Shown piece by piece: positions 48,387-59,485 of a stretch of 64,000 nucleotides of DNA. The position numbers were made by a program, and so were the translations under genes. The notes beneath the pieces are model-generated. The model was not told the DNA's origin. It saw nothing but the letters and a program-made list of their open reading frames with translations, and searched no databases. How positions within the stretch are numbered: position 1 is the stretch's first letter; every line of letters begins with the position of its first letter. The DNA comes from Xenoacremonium recifei (taxonomy: Eukaryota > Ascomycota > Sordariomycetes > Hypocreales > Nectriaceae): assembly GCA_012184525.1 (NCBI GenBank), contig WOFQ01000051.1, forward strand, positions 1-64,000, in the 5' to 3' direction.

Positions 48387-51300
48387 TCATAGCTTCAGCT
48401 TCAAGAGACGTAGCAGCAGCTTCGCCTGCTGTACCTCCTGTTCCTCTTCCATGATAGTGCCATCAGCCTCCTCACCCTCGCCGGACTTCTCAATAGGTCT
48501 GCGTAGTGCCTTGACAAAGGCCTGCGCCTGTGATGTGAAGACACCTTCCAAACCAACGTTCTCGGGATCGGACAAAACTTCGTACTCCATCTTCACATCA
48601 TCGGTAGGCTGGAGCCCAGCCTTCTTTCGAAGTCGCTGCAATCGGTTGATAACTTCTCGGGCCAATCCTTCCTGCGCCAGCTCGGGGTGCAGCTCTGTGT
48701 CCAGGATGGTAAGCACGTCGCTGTCGGTATTCGTCTCGAGTTTCTCCGAGGCGGCGTCCTCCTGGACGCCTCGTCGGACAACAAGATCGCCCTCTTCCAG
48801 CCGAATGCCATCCACAACAATAGACTTTTCCAGCATGTAACCCTTGCATTGCTCGCTAGTAAGAGTTGGCAGTGCCTTCTTGACGCGGGCCATGTCCTTC
48901 TTCAGCTTCTTTCCAAGGACAGGCCAGTCGGCCGTAACGCTGTACTGGACATGGTACTTGGCCTCATCGTTGGACAGAACCAAGTCTCTCACGTTCAATT
49001 CCTCGCAGATGTAAGACTCAAGAGACTTGACATCGTCCAAGTATTGTTGGTCAGCGTGAAGCACCACCAAGGTCTTCAGGGGCGTCTTGAGACCAATAGT
49101 TCGGCGCTCACGAGATACTCGTGCAAGCTCAATGACCCGTTGCATGCGCGATACTCGTCGCTCAACATCGGCATCGAAGAGTTCTTCTCGCACGGTAGGG
49201 AAAGCGAGGAAATGGACACTGCGAGGGTCCTCGGCTTGGAGCTCCTTGGGGATGAATGGCAGGAGCTTGAGGTAGATCTGGTCAGTCAAGAAGGGCGCAA
49301 ATGGTGCCAAGCCACGGCACAGCGTGAAGAGAACTTCGAAGAGCGCGTTCAACGCGTGCAAAGTATCGTTGAGGCCATTCTCGCCCTTAAGTCGTTTCCG
49401 GTTGAACCTGATGTACCAGTTGGTGGTGTTATCAATGAGTCCAAGCAGACGGGGAAGGACAGTGTAGAGTCGGTAGCCTAAGTGTCAGAGTTAGTAGCAG
49501 TTCCACGTGTAGACATCTCCCACAACAACGCCTACTCACCCTTCATTTCCTCGTTCACGAATTGCAGCAAGCTCTGGCAACTGGCCAGGATCCATCGATC
49601 CATGACATTAGTGTTGCTTGTTTCCATGCTGGTATCCCACTTGTAATCAACGCCCTCCACCTTCTTCAGAAGTGCAACTTGGCCTTCGAAGAACTTGTAG
49701 CTGTTCCAGAGAGGCAACAAGACTTTCTGGACAACTTCCTTCACACCGGACTCCTTGAACCGTAGAGGTTCGCCTCGGACCACAGGGGAGCTGATGAGGT
49801 AGAGTCGAAGAGCGTCAGATCCATACTTCTTCATGACGATCTGAGGGTCAGGGAAGTTCTTGAGACGTTTTGACATCTTCTTTCCGTCCTCCGCAAGAAC
49901 AATACCGTTAACGACACAGTTCTGGAAAGGAGAGCAGCCGAAGAGATGAGTGCCAAGGACAAGGAGAGTGTAAAACCATCCTCGGGTTTGGTCGAGACCC
50001 TCGGCGATGAAGTCTCCTGGGAACGACTCCTTGAACTTCTGGACATTCTCGAAGGGATAGTGTTGGCTGGCATAAGGCATGCTTCCAGACTCAAACCAGC
50101 AATCGAACACTTCTTCAACGCGCTTGAGCTGACCCTTGCCCATTTTGCTGGGAATACTAATGTGGTCGATCTTGTCGCGATGTAGATCTGACAGGTCTCC
50201 TTCGTAGCCGCTCAATTGGCGCAACTCTTCGACACTTCCAATACACACCTTCTCTTCCATATCATCGCTGACCCACAGAGGAATTGGCGTTCCCCAATAT
50301 CGGTTTCTGCTGACATTCCAATCACGAGCATTGGCGATCCAGCTAGCAAACCGGCGTTCCTTCACAAAGGAAGGAACCCAGTGAGAGTCCTCAATGTTCT
50401 TCAGCATATCGGGAATGATCTTGGGGATGCGGATGAACCAGGACGGAACAGCCCTGTAGATAAGGGGCGTATCGGAACGGTAGCACATAGGGTATGAGTG
50501 CCTCAATTGTGACTCAACAACCAAGCGGCCGGTTCCCTTGAGATATTTGATGATAGGTTTCTCGGCATCCTTGACATGCATTCCCTCGAAGTCGCGAACT
50601 CGGGCAGTGAAGTGTCCAGTATCGTTGACGGGGTCGGGAGGAGGTCGGTGCTCGTTGATGATATCGTTCTCGACAGCGACATTGTAATCGTCCTCACCAA
50701 ATGCGGGAGCCTGGTGGACAATACCCACACCGCTGTCGTCCGTCACGTAGGTAGCATTGACGACCCTGAATCCAACCTCTTTGAAGTCCTCATAGAAATA
50801 GTCGAACAGAGGCTCGTATCTCCATCCCTTCATGTCTTTGCCCTTGATCTTTTCCACGATCTTGAATTTAGCCTTCTTAGGGTCCTTGTAAAGAGTTCCG
50901 AGAAGCTTCTCCAAGAGAATGTAGTTCTTGCCAGACTTCTCATCAAGAATCTTGACATATTCGAAATCGGGGTGAGCAGCCAAAGCCAAGTGGGAGGGAA
51001 GAGTCCAGGGAGTAGTCGTCCACGCCAAGAGACAAGTGTTGGGGTCCTCTAGAAGCGGGAAAGACACCACGATAGCGTGGTCAGTGACGTCTTGGTAGTT
51101 CTGGTTCGCCTCGAAGTTGCTCAGGGCGGTGGTCAGAGCGGTCGAGTAAGGCATAACTCGATGGCCCTGGTAAACCTGACCCTTGTCGAAGAGCTGCTTG
51201 AAAACCCACCATTCGGACTCCATGAAACCTGGGTCCATGGTCTTCGTGGCTCGTTTGTTAGATATAGTTGTGCGACATCTGTGCTCCGGGTCCTCTTACC

Positions 51301-51788
51301 TTGTAGTCATTGTCGAAATCAATCCACCGTCCCAAGCGCTCAATGGTGTGACGCCATTCATTGGCATATCGCATAACAATCGCCCGGCATTCTTCGTTGT
51401 ATTTGGCAATTCCAAGCTCCATGACGGCAGCTTTGCCAGAGATACCAAGCTTCTTGTCAATCTCGTGCTCGATGGGCAAACCGTGAGTATCCCACCCGAA
51501 TCGGCGTTCGACATGGTATCCCTTCATCGACCAGTATCGAGGAATGACATCCTTAATGGTGGATGTCAACAAGTGACCGTAGTGAGGAAGACCGGTTGCG
51601 AAGGGGGGTCCGTCGTAGAAGGTGTATCGAGGACGGCCTTCAGAGAGTTCCACCTAGAAGACTCAATGGTTAGATAATCCAAAGAAGATCTAGAGTGTGT
51701 AGGGAGAGCAAACCTGGCGGAGGAAAGCGTTGATTTCACGCCATCTCTGGATGGTGACCTCCTCTTCCTTCGAGAAGTCGATAGACAT
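48387..51788 (-). CDS. ILS1: Isoleucyl-tRNA synthetase, cytosolic
   Basis: Four exons (51788-51714, 51653-51300, 51241-49540, 49477-48387) give 1073 residues, the usual size. The class I signatures are HYGH (residues about 49-52, in PFATGLPHYGHL) and KMSKR (around residue 600, in DGKKMSKRLKNFPDP). The editing (CP1) domain holds AWTTTPWTLPSHLAL and the tRNA-binding WFESGSMPYAS lies before KMSKR. The C-terminal anticodon-binding region is complete. There is no N-terminal targeting extension (the protein starts MSIDFSKEEEV), so it is the cytosolic enzyme. It charges tRNA-Ile and hydrolyses mischarged Val-tRNA. Its promoter carries two cross-pathway-control sites. Confidence 0.97.
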
Positions 51789-52904
51789 GATGGCGATCGG
51801 TGTCAACAGCGGCAGGAGGCGCGCAGCCGGCTTCGGAGGTTGAGGGGAACTGGCGGCTCTAGGGACAGCACAAGTCTCTCTCTTTGAACTGCGTGGTCTC
51901 TACTTCACAAAGGGAGTGTAGGTTCCTGGACCCCAGTCGTGAAGCTGCTCAACCGTTGCTATGGAAAGGCAAAACTTCACGAGGCTTGCGATGGAGGTAG
52001 AAATGGAGGGGCAGTTTTGAGAAAGTGCGTGAGTCAATGTGGGGGATGACTCAAGTGGGTTACACCCCTCGATGCCAGAGCAGCAAAGTAGTGGTGACTT
52101 TACGCCACAGGGAAAACAGCGACTATCTCAGTGGAAATAGCGGCGAGGGGTAAGTTGAAAGTACCTGAGCGAGACCCGCCTCTCCCCCGATGTAGCAGCT
52201 TCAGATCCCTGCTGTATAAGACCACCTTAATAAAAAGAAGCATATTAAAAGGTTTATAAAATATGAAGAGTTAATTATATAAGTAAAGAAAAAAGGACTA
52301 ATTGAAGTATTTCAAAGATACTGACCAGACTGTATTTTTTATCGGATTGCTCTGTCGTCTTATTATTACTCTAGGCCTTGCAGTATAGGTAGGTAGCCAG
52401 ATCAAGCATGATCCTCGGAATTAAAACCCATCGATATACACTGCCCTCTGTCATTCAATCTAAATTTCGGGCTTAACACTTGAAATACATTTTCGACGTA
52501 GATGCAACTCTTCAACTGCCCATCTCTGCAGTCTCTATCGTGTGACAGTGCTGCGCCACACCCAGATCCAGCTTGGAGCTAACAGGACCCTGTTAGGGGG
52601 TCTTGGTGTGGCGCCAGTGGTTGCCCGCCATACCTCCCTCCAGTCCACCGGCAATAAACAACAACATCAATATCATCATATCCTGGAATCCCTGACCTCT
52701 TCACCAGGAACAGCTACTGCTTCGAGATCAGGTCTTTTTCCCTTTTTCCTCCAACCTTAGCTTTGTCTTGTCTTCCATTTATACATACATTACAAAAGGC
52801 CCGAAGCACCGTTCCACCGTCTACCCTTTACGTACGACCGTTTTCGAGACCTCGCCTTCCATCCCAAGCCACGAGTACGACGGTCGTTTCTACAACCTCA
52901 CACC
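51789..52904. promoter_or_regulatory. Divergent promoter region IleRS/hymA
   Basis: 1.1 kb between oppositely oriented start codons. The IleRS side carries the Gcn4/CPC-1-type sites. A short AT-rich patch at about 52225-52310 resembles the AT-rich block at the start of the window in composition and may be a repeat relic. The plus-strand frame at 52542-52760 has no recognisable content. Confidence 0.5.
52030..52053. promoter_or_regulatory. Two TGA(C/G)TCA (Gcn4/CPC-1) sites upstream of IleRS
   Basis: TGAGTCA at 52030-52036 and TGACTCA at 52047-52053, 17 bp apart and about 240-265 bp upstream of the IleRS start codon. TGACTCA is the consensus for Gcn4 and its filamentous-fungal counterparts CPC-1/CpcA, which activate amino-acid biosynthesis and aminoacyl-tRNA synthetase genes under amino-acid limitation. 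Direction toward IleRS is inferred from gene function; hymA on the other side is about 850 bp away. Confidence 0.7.
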
Positions 52905-54204
52905 ATGTCGTTCCTCTTCGGGAGGGCGAGAACACGCCCCGCCGCGGATCTTCCCAAACAAGCCCGGGAGCATATTTTGAAACTCGAAGGTCCAAACGGA
53001 CCGCCTAAAGTTGTGCTGCCCATGATGCTCTCTGTCATTGACCCCGCTGACGATATCTAGGCCGAGGAGCTCGCCCGTGTCCTCAGCCAGATGAAGGTGA
53101 TCCTGCAAGGAACCCATGGTATGTGATCCTTTTCTTCCTAACTCTGGACCTGTTCAATCCCAGATCGATACACGAAATCCCGACTAACTCGAATCAAGAA
53201 ACTGACAGCTCCCCCGAGCAGATCTACCAGCTCGTTACCGGCCTAATTGACGAGGATCTGCTCCATCTCCTCGCCGTAAACCTCTTCCGACTTCCATTCG
53301 AGGCCCGAAAGGACACACAAGTCATCTTCTCCTACGTCTTCCGATTTCGTCCCGCCACCGCCGCCCCAAAGAGCGATCCTATCGCGCTGTCATACGTTGT
53401 CTGCAATCGGCCGCAAGTCCTGGTTGAACTATGTCGGGGTTATGATCACAAAGAAAGTGCAACTCCGGCGGGCTCTGTTCTCCGTGAGTTGTTGAAGAAC
53501 GAAGCTGCCGCCGCTATCATTCTATATGATGACGGTGACGAGCCTGGGTCCAGTTCCAAAGGTCTGAACGCCATCGATCGTGATCGGCCTCAGAGTGGTA
53601 GAGGTGTATTCTGGCGATTCTTCGAATGGGTCGATAAGAGCTCGTTCGAAGTTGCTGCTGATGCCTTCACCACATTCCGAGTAAGGCGAACCAAAGTCCC
53701 GGTAAACGCCTTCAGGCCTGCTAACCTCAATCTTCCTAGGAACTGTTAACCCGTCACAAGGAGCTCGTTCCCCGATACCTATCTGCAAACTTCGACCTCT
53801 TCTTCGACAAGTACAACAATATTCTAGTTCAGTCCAACAGCTACGTCACCAAGCGCCAGTCTATCAAACTCCTTGGTGAGATTCTGCTCGACCGGTCTAA
53901 TTACAGTGTCATGACTGCATACGTTGATCGCGGTGAGCACCTGAAGATCTGCATGAACTTGCTCCGGGATGATAGGAAAATGGTTCAGTATGAGGGCTTC
54001 CACGTCTTCAAGGTCTTCGTGGCCAATCCCCACAAGTCCGTTGCTGTCCAGAAGATTCTTCTCATGAACCGCGAAAAACTCCTGACCTTCCTCTCACACT
54101 TCCTTGAAGATCGTACCGATGACGAACAATTTATCGATGAGAGAGAATTTTTGATCAAGCAGATTCGGAACATGCCTCCGGTCCCTGTGCCTCCACAGCG
54201 GTAA
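52905..54204 (+). CDS. hymA: Mo25-like scaffold, HymA/Hym1
   Basis: Four exons (52905-53009, 53061-53118, 53199-53680, 53740-54204) give 369 residues. It starts MSFLFGRARTRPAADLPKQA, as in Mo25/Hym1, and is made of HEAT/armadillo-like helices, with FEVAADAFTTFRELLTRHK and NFDLFFDKYN as conserved blocks. Mo25 proteins bind the kinases of the RAM/MOR network (STRAD/LKB1 in animals; Kic1-Cbk1 in yeast) and act in polarity, septation and, in Aspergillus, conidiophore development. The first intron has a GTTGTG donor, a weak but in-phase choice: it joins GPPK to AEELARVLSQMK, as in homologues. Confidence 0.95.
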
Positions 54205-54703
54205 AGGGGTTCTGTATGGGTCTCCTCTGAAGGTATGGATAACACCATACGGTCTTATCCGCCTCTTTCAAACTCGGCATTCATGACCAGCTTCCATGTC
54301 GGGCTTATGTGTCTTCGACATCTGCATTATCGGGAGTCATCTGAGCGTTGTTTTATTATGTGCTACGCAGGCGTCACTGTACAAACAAATTTCACACGGG
54401 ATCATGGGCAGGTGTCATTATAGCAGCAGGTATTATTTCAATACCACAAACTCAACGAGCCAAGCCTCGTTGGGACAAGTTGAAACTCAGAAGAGTGCCG
54501 TGCCAACATCCCCAATCCATTCTGGTCTATGGCCAATCGTATTGGTATAGTACATTTGCGTTCCAGCCAACGCCAGGCAACCCGAATCTTCCATTTCCAC
54601 GGGTCCGAGAAATGGACCCCTGAACGCCTCCAAAAATACAAAGTGCATTACTTTAAAACAATTCGACTCCGTCCCAGAAACTTCCTCAGTGATGTATTAG
54701 ATC
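54205..54703. other. Convergent 3' region hymA/SWP73
   Basis: 499 bp between the stop codons of two convergent genes; it holds both 3' untranslated regions. No gene was recognised. Confidence 0.5.
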
Positions 54704-56390
54704 TCACCGTTGCTTCGAAAGGAGAACGTTGACGCTCTCACGAGCGTTTTGTGTGGCCCAGATACTATCCTTGCCTCCACGACGCCACTCGTCCCCGGAA
54801 GCGTGCTCGCCACCTCCTCTGGAGGCTTCACCCATAATGACCTCGAGGTCGCGCTTCTGGGAACTCAACCAGTTCTGCACGAAGTTGGTGGGATCTTCTG
54901 CCATAGATGTGAAGAAGGAATGTTTGGCCTTGGACATGGCGACAGCCTGGACAACCTTAGCCAGTTGGTCATCGAGCGCCGTAACATCTTTCAGCATGGT
55001 CGCATATTGTGGGTTATTGATGAGAGGCAATAGTGATTCCGGGAAAGGATCTTCCACGGAAACTTGGATGTCATAGATCGTAGGCTGGGGATCTTTGTGA
55101 AACTCCTGATCAACTCGGATAGTGTAGGGAATGCTGATGGGAACAAGAGGACGGAGATGCTGAGTTACGTATTCAGTAAGCATCGGGATGTAGCCAATGT
55201 CGCCTCGTCTCACAACCTGTTCATGAAGGCATATCAGTTCAGTGTTTCAATTCATATGGGCGAAGAAAATCACAAACCCTCTTGAGAAGCTCGTCGCATC
55301 GGAAATTCCTTTTTTCCTCATCTTCCTGCAAGCCCATGAGTTTGATATACTCCCACAGCCCCGTGACGGCCTCGTGCTGCGTCGCCTCATTCATGTCGAC
55401 AACCTCAGCAAGTTCGGGGCTGAGCTGGTATCTCTCGGGGCTCTCTTGTCGCTCCAAGTTGATGGTGATGTTTTGATTCTCGTCGCCATTGCGTTTGAAC
55501 GTGAGCTCATCGAAGTCGGCGGCCGCAGGAAGATTGGCACTCGGCTGACCTCGTGGTCCGGGGTCGGGTTTCTTCCACTCCACGGTTTGCTCTGACCCAT
55601 CGCGGGACCGAGCCTGATCAAACTGGACAGTCAATGACTTGAAGAAATGGGAGAAGCGCGGCCGTGGTTGCTGAGATTTGGGCTTCGTTGCTGCATCGCC
55701 GTCTTGGTCCATGCGATCTGCTGCCGCTTCGTTCGCTTCATTCGTTCCTTGCTCGTCATCTTCGTCTTCGAGCAGACGGCCTTCAATCTTGATGCGGAAC
55801 GAGGCATCCGTATTAGGGGCAAAGTCGAACGCGTCCATGCTGATTCCAGTCGCTTGCCAAGGCTGATCCTCGACAGTGTTGCTGATCCATACACGCAACG
55901 TCTTGTGGCGCTATTCAATACTGTGAGTTATGGTCGCTCGCCAATAGATTCGAGGGCACAAACCTTGGAGCCTCGACTAACGGTATCAATTATATCGAGG
56001 CGCTTGCGAGTCATGATAGCATCCAATCGACGCTCTACATCCCGCAGTTCCTTGTATCTCTGAACACCATTCGGATCAACGATGCTGTCCTCGACGCCCT
56101 CGGGCATGCTCTTGTCGGTGGGCTTTCGACTGCGTCGCTTGGCCAGCTCATTGGCGTGCGCCTGAACCTGCTGTTGCTGAGCGATCTGCGCCTGTGTCAG
56201 AGGGACTGAAGGATGAGGGCCGGAAGACATCATCGGTCCTATTGGCATCGTTGAAGTCAGCGATTGAACCTCGAGGGAAGAGAAGTGGAAGTGAGACGGT
56301 CAACGTACCAATTCCCCCGCGCCGTTGGTTTGTGGCATGAGGCGACCTCTGGGGTACCTGCTGCGCATATTGTCGGAACTGTGCCTGCAT
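54704..56390 (-). CDS. SWP73: SWI/SNF or RSC subunit, Swp73/BAF60 (SWIB domain)
   Basis: Four exons (56390-56309, 56238-55964, 55910-55278, 55216-54704) give 500 residues. The N-terminus is Gln-rich (QAQIAQQQQVQAHA). A conserved block KRRSRKPTDKSMPEG, then RYKELRDVERRLDAIMTRKRLDI and KTLRVWISNTVEDQPW, identify the BAF60/Swp73 family. The SWIB/MDM2-like domain covers about residues 290-360 (GLWEYIKLMGLQ..FRCDELLKRV). The C-terminus is a coiled, acidic/basic tail. The protein links remodeller core to transcription factors. The paralogue question (SWI/SNF Snf12 versus RSC Rsc6) cannot be settled by eye; filamentous fungi often have a single such gene. Confidence 0.92.
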
Positions 56391-56970
56391 CTTGTCCGTA
56401 GCCTCCTGACGTCCAAAAAGGTCGAGTTTGAGCTAGAGTTGGGGGGACGAGGTTGCCGATTTACTTAGCGTGTCGCGTCGCATTCAGGTTGCAGCGCAGC
56501 GCCCGGAAAATATCGGTCACGTGAATGACCTTACCAGAAATTACTGCCTCAGGCAACAAATCCTTCTTGTCCGTCTCCCTCGAATTTCATGCCATCGAGA
56601 CTCGTAACAATAGGCACCAGTAAATCTTTGCAATTTAGATAGCTCTTGTCTTCTTGATGCTTCAAGACCAGCAGTAAAACTTGTATGGAAACTTTGCGCT
56701 GGGTTGTCAGTATCGTTAAAAGACCTGGATAGTAGTAGCAAAACTATCACCACCATATAATCTTGAGAGTAATTAATTATAGACATATGAAACCCCCCCT
56801 AACGTATTAAAAAGATCTTAGCTCTTTCTGGACAAAGTTCTGCAAGATTCCTTCCGCCCCGAAAGGCAAAACAAAGCTTCTGATTAAGGTATCCAGGACA
56901 TGATTGCCTCTCATTCGAAACTCCAAAACGCCAGTGCCCTGTGCCAAACGCCTGCTATGATTCAAGCGCA
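56391..56970. promoter_or_regulatory. Spacer with SWP73 promoter and Syn8 3' flank
   Basis: 580 bp between two minus-strand genes. Apart from the CACGTG box, nothing was recognised. Confidence 0.4.
56518..56523. promoter_or_regulatory. CACGTG box upstream of SWP73
   Basis: CACGTG within GTCACGTGA, about 130 bp upstream of the SWP73 start codon. It is the core site of bHLH regulators such as Cbf1; whether it is used is inferred. It also sits in a larger inverted repeat, GGTCA..TGACC. Confidence 0.4.
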
Positions 56971-57822
56971 TTATTTCAAAACAGCAATTAGCAGCACGAG
57001 GATTATAATCAGCACCACGATCGCCGTCATCTGCTTGTTCTCCTTGGCCCCCTTGGCAACTTTACCAAGCATCTTGGACGCCCGGTCCAGCCGGCTCTGG
57101 TGGCGATCAACCACGCCCTCAACGTCGTCCAGCATGGCTACATGGCTATCCAACTCGTCACCGATTTGCATGCTCAGCTCACGCTGACGGCCGATCGACT
57201 CTCCCAACCGGTCAAGTTGCTCATCCTGCTCTGACAAGATCTGTGAATGGTACTCGTGGATTTGCTGGTTCGACATGGCCTCAGCGCCTTCTCGATAACC
57301 AGCAGTATCATCGGGGTCATCGCGGTACGGGCCGAAGAGCTCTTGAGAGGGCGAAGGCGGTGTGTCGCGGAATCGCACGGTCTTTGGGCGGGTTGAAGAT
57401 GGTGACGTCGACGCAGCATGTGCGAAATCTGACGATAGAGCCTCGGAGTTGGGGTGCGTCAGGGTATCAGTCGTAGCAGGCGTAGAGAAGCCATGGAATT
57501 GCGATGTGAGGTCGTTGAATTGCTTCTGGAGCGTCGCAATCGTATCTTCAAGTTCCGAAACGGTCCTGCCTTCATCGTTAGCATCCAGCCCGACCACATT
57601 AGGATTGGAAAATCCAGAGTCGTACGTCGAATCGCCGCTCTCTTCTGCCGTCTTCTTCTGCTCCTCCAGGGCTGTCAGCCCGTCTTTGAACTGGTCGAGC
57701 GATCGCGAGAGGTGTCCATCTTGAGTGTCGTCTTCGAGATTTAGACTTTGGGCGCGCTGGCGCTCAAGAAGCGACAGCTTAATGTGATCGGCGAGGAGGA
57801 AAAGCTGATTAGAGCTGGACAT
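56971..57822 (-). CDS. SYN8: Qc-SNARE, Syn8-like
   Basis: A single exon of 283 residues from ATG at 57822; the frame extends upstream but MSSSNQLFLLADHIKLSLLE is the natural start. The N-terminal ~65 residues are a helical region, followed by a Ser/Thr/Pro-rich linker. The SNARE motif spans about residues 200-255 (QILSEQDEQLDRLGESIGRQRELS..IGDELDSH) and the C-terminus is one transmembrane helix (TAIVVLIIILVLLIAVLK). It is a Qc-SNARE of the Syn8/syntaxin 8 group, acting in endosomal and late-Golgi fusion. In the presumed zero layer, where Gln is expected in the ELxxQ context, the residue is His227 (codon 57142-57144, CAT). Confidence 0.88.
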   Translation of the reverse strand: MSSSNQLFLLADHIKLSLLERQRAQSLNLEDDTQDGHLSRSLDQFKDGLTALEEQKKTAEESGDSTYDSGFSNPNVVGLDANDEGRTVSELEDTIATLQKQFNDLTSQFHGFSTPATTDTLTHPNSEALSSDFAHAASTSPSSTRPKTVRFRDTPPSPSQELFGPYRDDPDDTAGYREGAEAMSNQQIHEYHSQILSEQDEQLDRLGESIGRQRELSMQIGDELDSHVAMLDDVEGVVDRHQSRLDRASKMLGKVAKGAKENKQMTAIVVLIIILVLLIAVLK

Positions 57823-58579
57823 GGCTGGAGAAAAATATATCGAAGACCAGGCGAAATGTGTTGTTGAAGATGAGGACAACCACAAGCGATACGGGGAGGC
57901 TGAGGAGCCGTTGCATTGGAGTTGCCTACCTCGGTAGCCTAATAGCGAGAAAGTATCACTAGCGTTTGGGTTGGTAGCATAAAAACCTCCTGCCTAACAT
58001 TGGATGGCCCGGGTTACGCAACCGCCGTTCCGACTCCTCCAGCCCCGTGGCGTTCCTCAGGTACCAACGGCTCCTCGAAGTGAACCATCCATGGAATGTA
58101 GAATCAAAACTCCTAATTTTTCCTAATTAAGAGTATTATCTGCCTAGAAGACATTTCTATCGGCGTTACTTTGAAAGAAATGTCATTGATGGCGCAAAAA
58201 AAAACCGGAGACAACGTGAGTCTGCTGTACTTAAAAGGTACCTACAACAGTAGCATGGTGGTCGCGTTTGAGGACTCGTTTTCTCTACGGTTGATCTCAA
58301 GACCTTGTCTTAAATGCATACAACGCCGTACAGTCATCACGAATTGTCAGGATTGAACATCGTTCTTAAGAAAACTTCTTTTTGAATTCCCATTAGAAAT
58401 GCAGATGGTACATAGACAGGAAATGTCTCCCGTTCTCGGTCGTTCCTAGATTCAATCCCTATTCCCGATCAACCGACCCCAGCCCAATCCCCTCCAGAAA
58501 TAGCAAACACACAAACGCCGGTAAAAGTCGACATGAAATAGATACTCCGGAAAATTCTTTTAGTTAAAGCGCATAGTCA
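57823..58579. promoter_or_regulatory. Spacer with Syn8 promoter and 3' flank of next gene
   Basis: 757 bp between two minus-strand genes. A plus-strand frame at 58171-58356 has no recognisable content. No gene or repeat was recognised. Confidence 0.4.
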
Positions 58580-59485
58580 TCAATCCATCCTCATCTCCGT
58601 GTCGGCAAGAATGCCTTCGTGATGCATCTCAGTTGGCTTAGGTGATTCGGCAGCCATCAGAGTCTCAGCCCCATCAAAGGTTGGGGGGCTGCACTGAAGG
58701 TTTCGAAGAGCGCCTTCCGCAGTAATGCTGACGAGCTGGCCTTGTCGCAAATTCTCGGCAAAGAGGAAGAATCCCTCGTTAGACTCGACGAGGTAGGACT
58801 GGAGTCCTTTGCTCTCAAGGAGGACACGGGCATTAGAAATTGGAAAGTGGTTCTCGATGTAACGAGCCCAGCCTCGAGCAGCCGCTTGGATGTCGACGTC
58901 TTCGCTAATTCGTCGCCAGCCAATACCCAGGTGTAGCGTGAAGTTGTCGATGACAGGTGCTTGGGGTTCATCGGGCGAGTTGGCTTTGACAGCGATCTTG
59001 TTCGATGCGCTGATGGCGGGGACGGCGGCTGCCATAAGATCCGAACCAAGGCCAGTCCTAATAGACTTGTAGCGTCGATTGGCGGCGAGTTGCTCTTCTT
59101 GTTGGGACTTTCGCGCCGCCTCTTCAGAGGCTTTCTTCTCTTCGAGCCAAGTTCCCGACTGGCTGCTGGCGTCTGTGACGTATCGCGAGCTAGGCTTGAT
59201 CAGAATCATGCCAGGTCCGTAGACCCATTCCTCTTCTGGCTCCTCTTGAGGGGCAACAACAGCATCGGGTTCAAGGTTGTCGGATGCCTCATCGCGGGAG
59301 CGCTTCTTGCCAGCACCAGAAGATCGGCTGGATGGGATTGGTGCGAACTGGTTGGCAATTGTGCCGAATGATCGTGGGGACGCATGGTGTGTGTAGCTTG
59401 CCATTCCCAGAGAGGATTGGAGGGGAGGCTGAGGGGGCATGATGAGGACAGGCGAGGGAGAAAATTGTCGACCGAAGGATGACAT
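58580..59485 (-). CDS. Uncharacterised fungal protein
   Basis: One exon of 301 residues from ATG at 59485 (MSSFGRQFSPSPVLIMPPQPP). The first ~75 residues are Ser/Pro-rich and then basic (GKKRSRDEA), a possible nuclear localisation signal. The middle is charged, with KKASEEAARKSQQEEQLAANRR as a probable helix, followed by a compact C-terminal domain (FTLHLGIGWRRIS to LVSITAEGAL) containing IQAAARGWARYIENHFPI. I recognise no named domain. It looks like a real gene because the frame is long, has good codon use and contains a patterned C-terminal domain. No function is proposed. Confidence 0.75.
   Translation of the reverse strand: MSSFGRQFSPSPVLIMPPQPPLQSSLGMASYTHHASPRSFGTIANQFAPIPSSRSSGAGKKRSRDEASDNLEPDAVVAPQEEPEEEWVYGPGMILIKPSSRYVTDASSQSGTWLEEKKASEEAARKSQQEEQLAANRRYKSIRTGLGSDLMAAAVPAISASNKIAVKANSPDEPQAPVIDNFTLHLGIGWRRISEDVDIQAAARGWARYIENHFPISNARVLLESKGLQSYLVESNEGFFLFAENLRQGQLVSITAEGALRNLQCSPPTFDGAETLMAAESPKPTEMHHEGILADTEMRMD

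Noticed and set aside
52542..52760. 72-codon plus-strand frame in the IleRS/hymA spacer
   Set aside because: Low-complexity, no conserved pattern, sits in the hymA 5' region.
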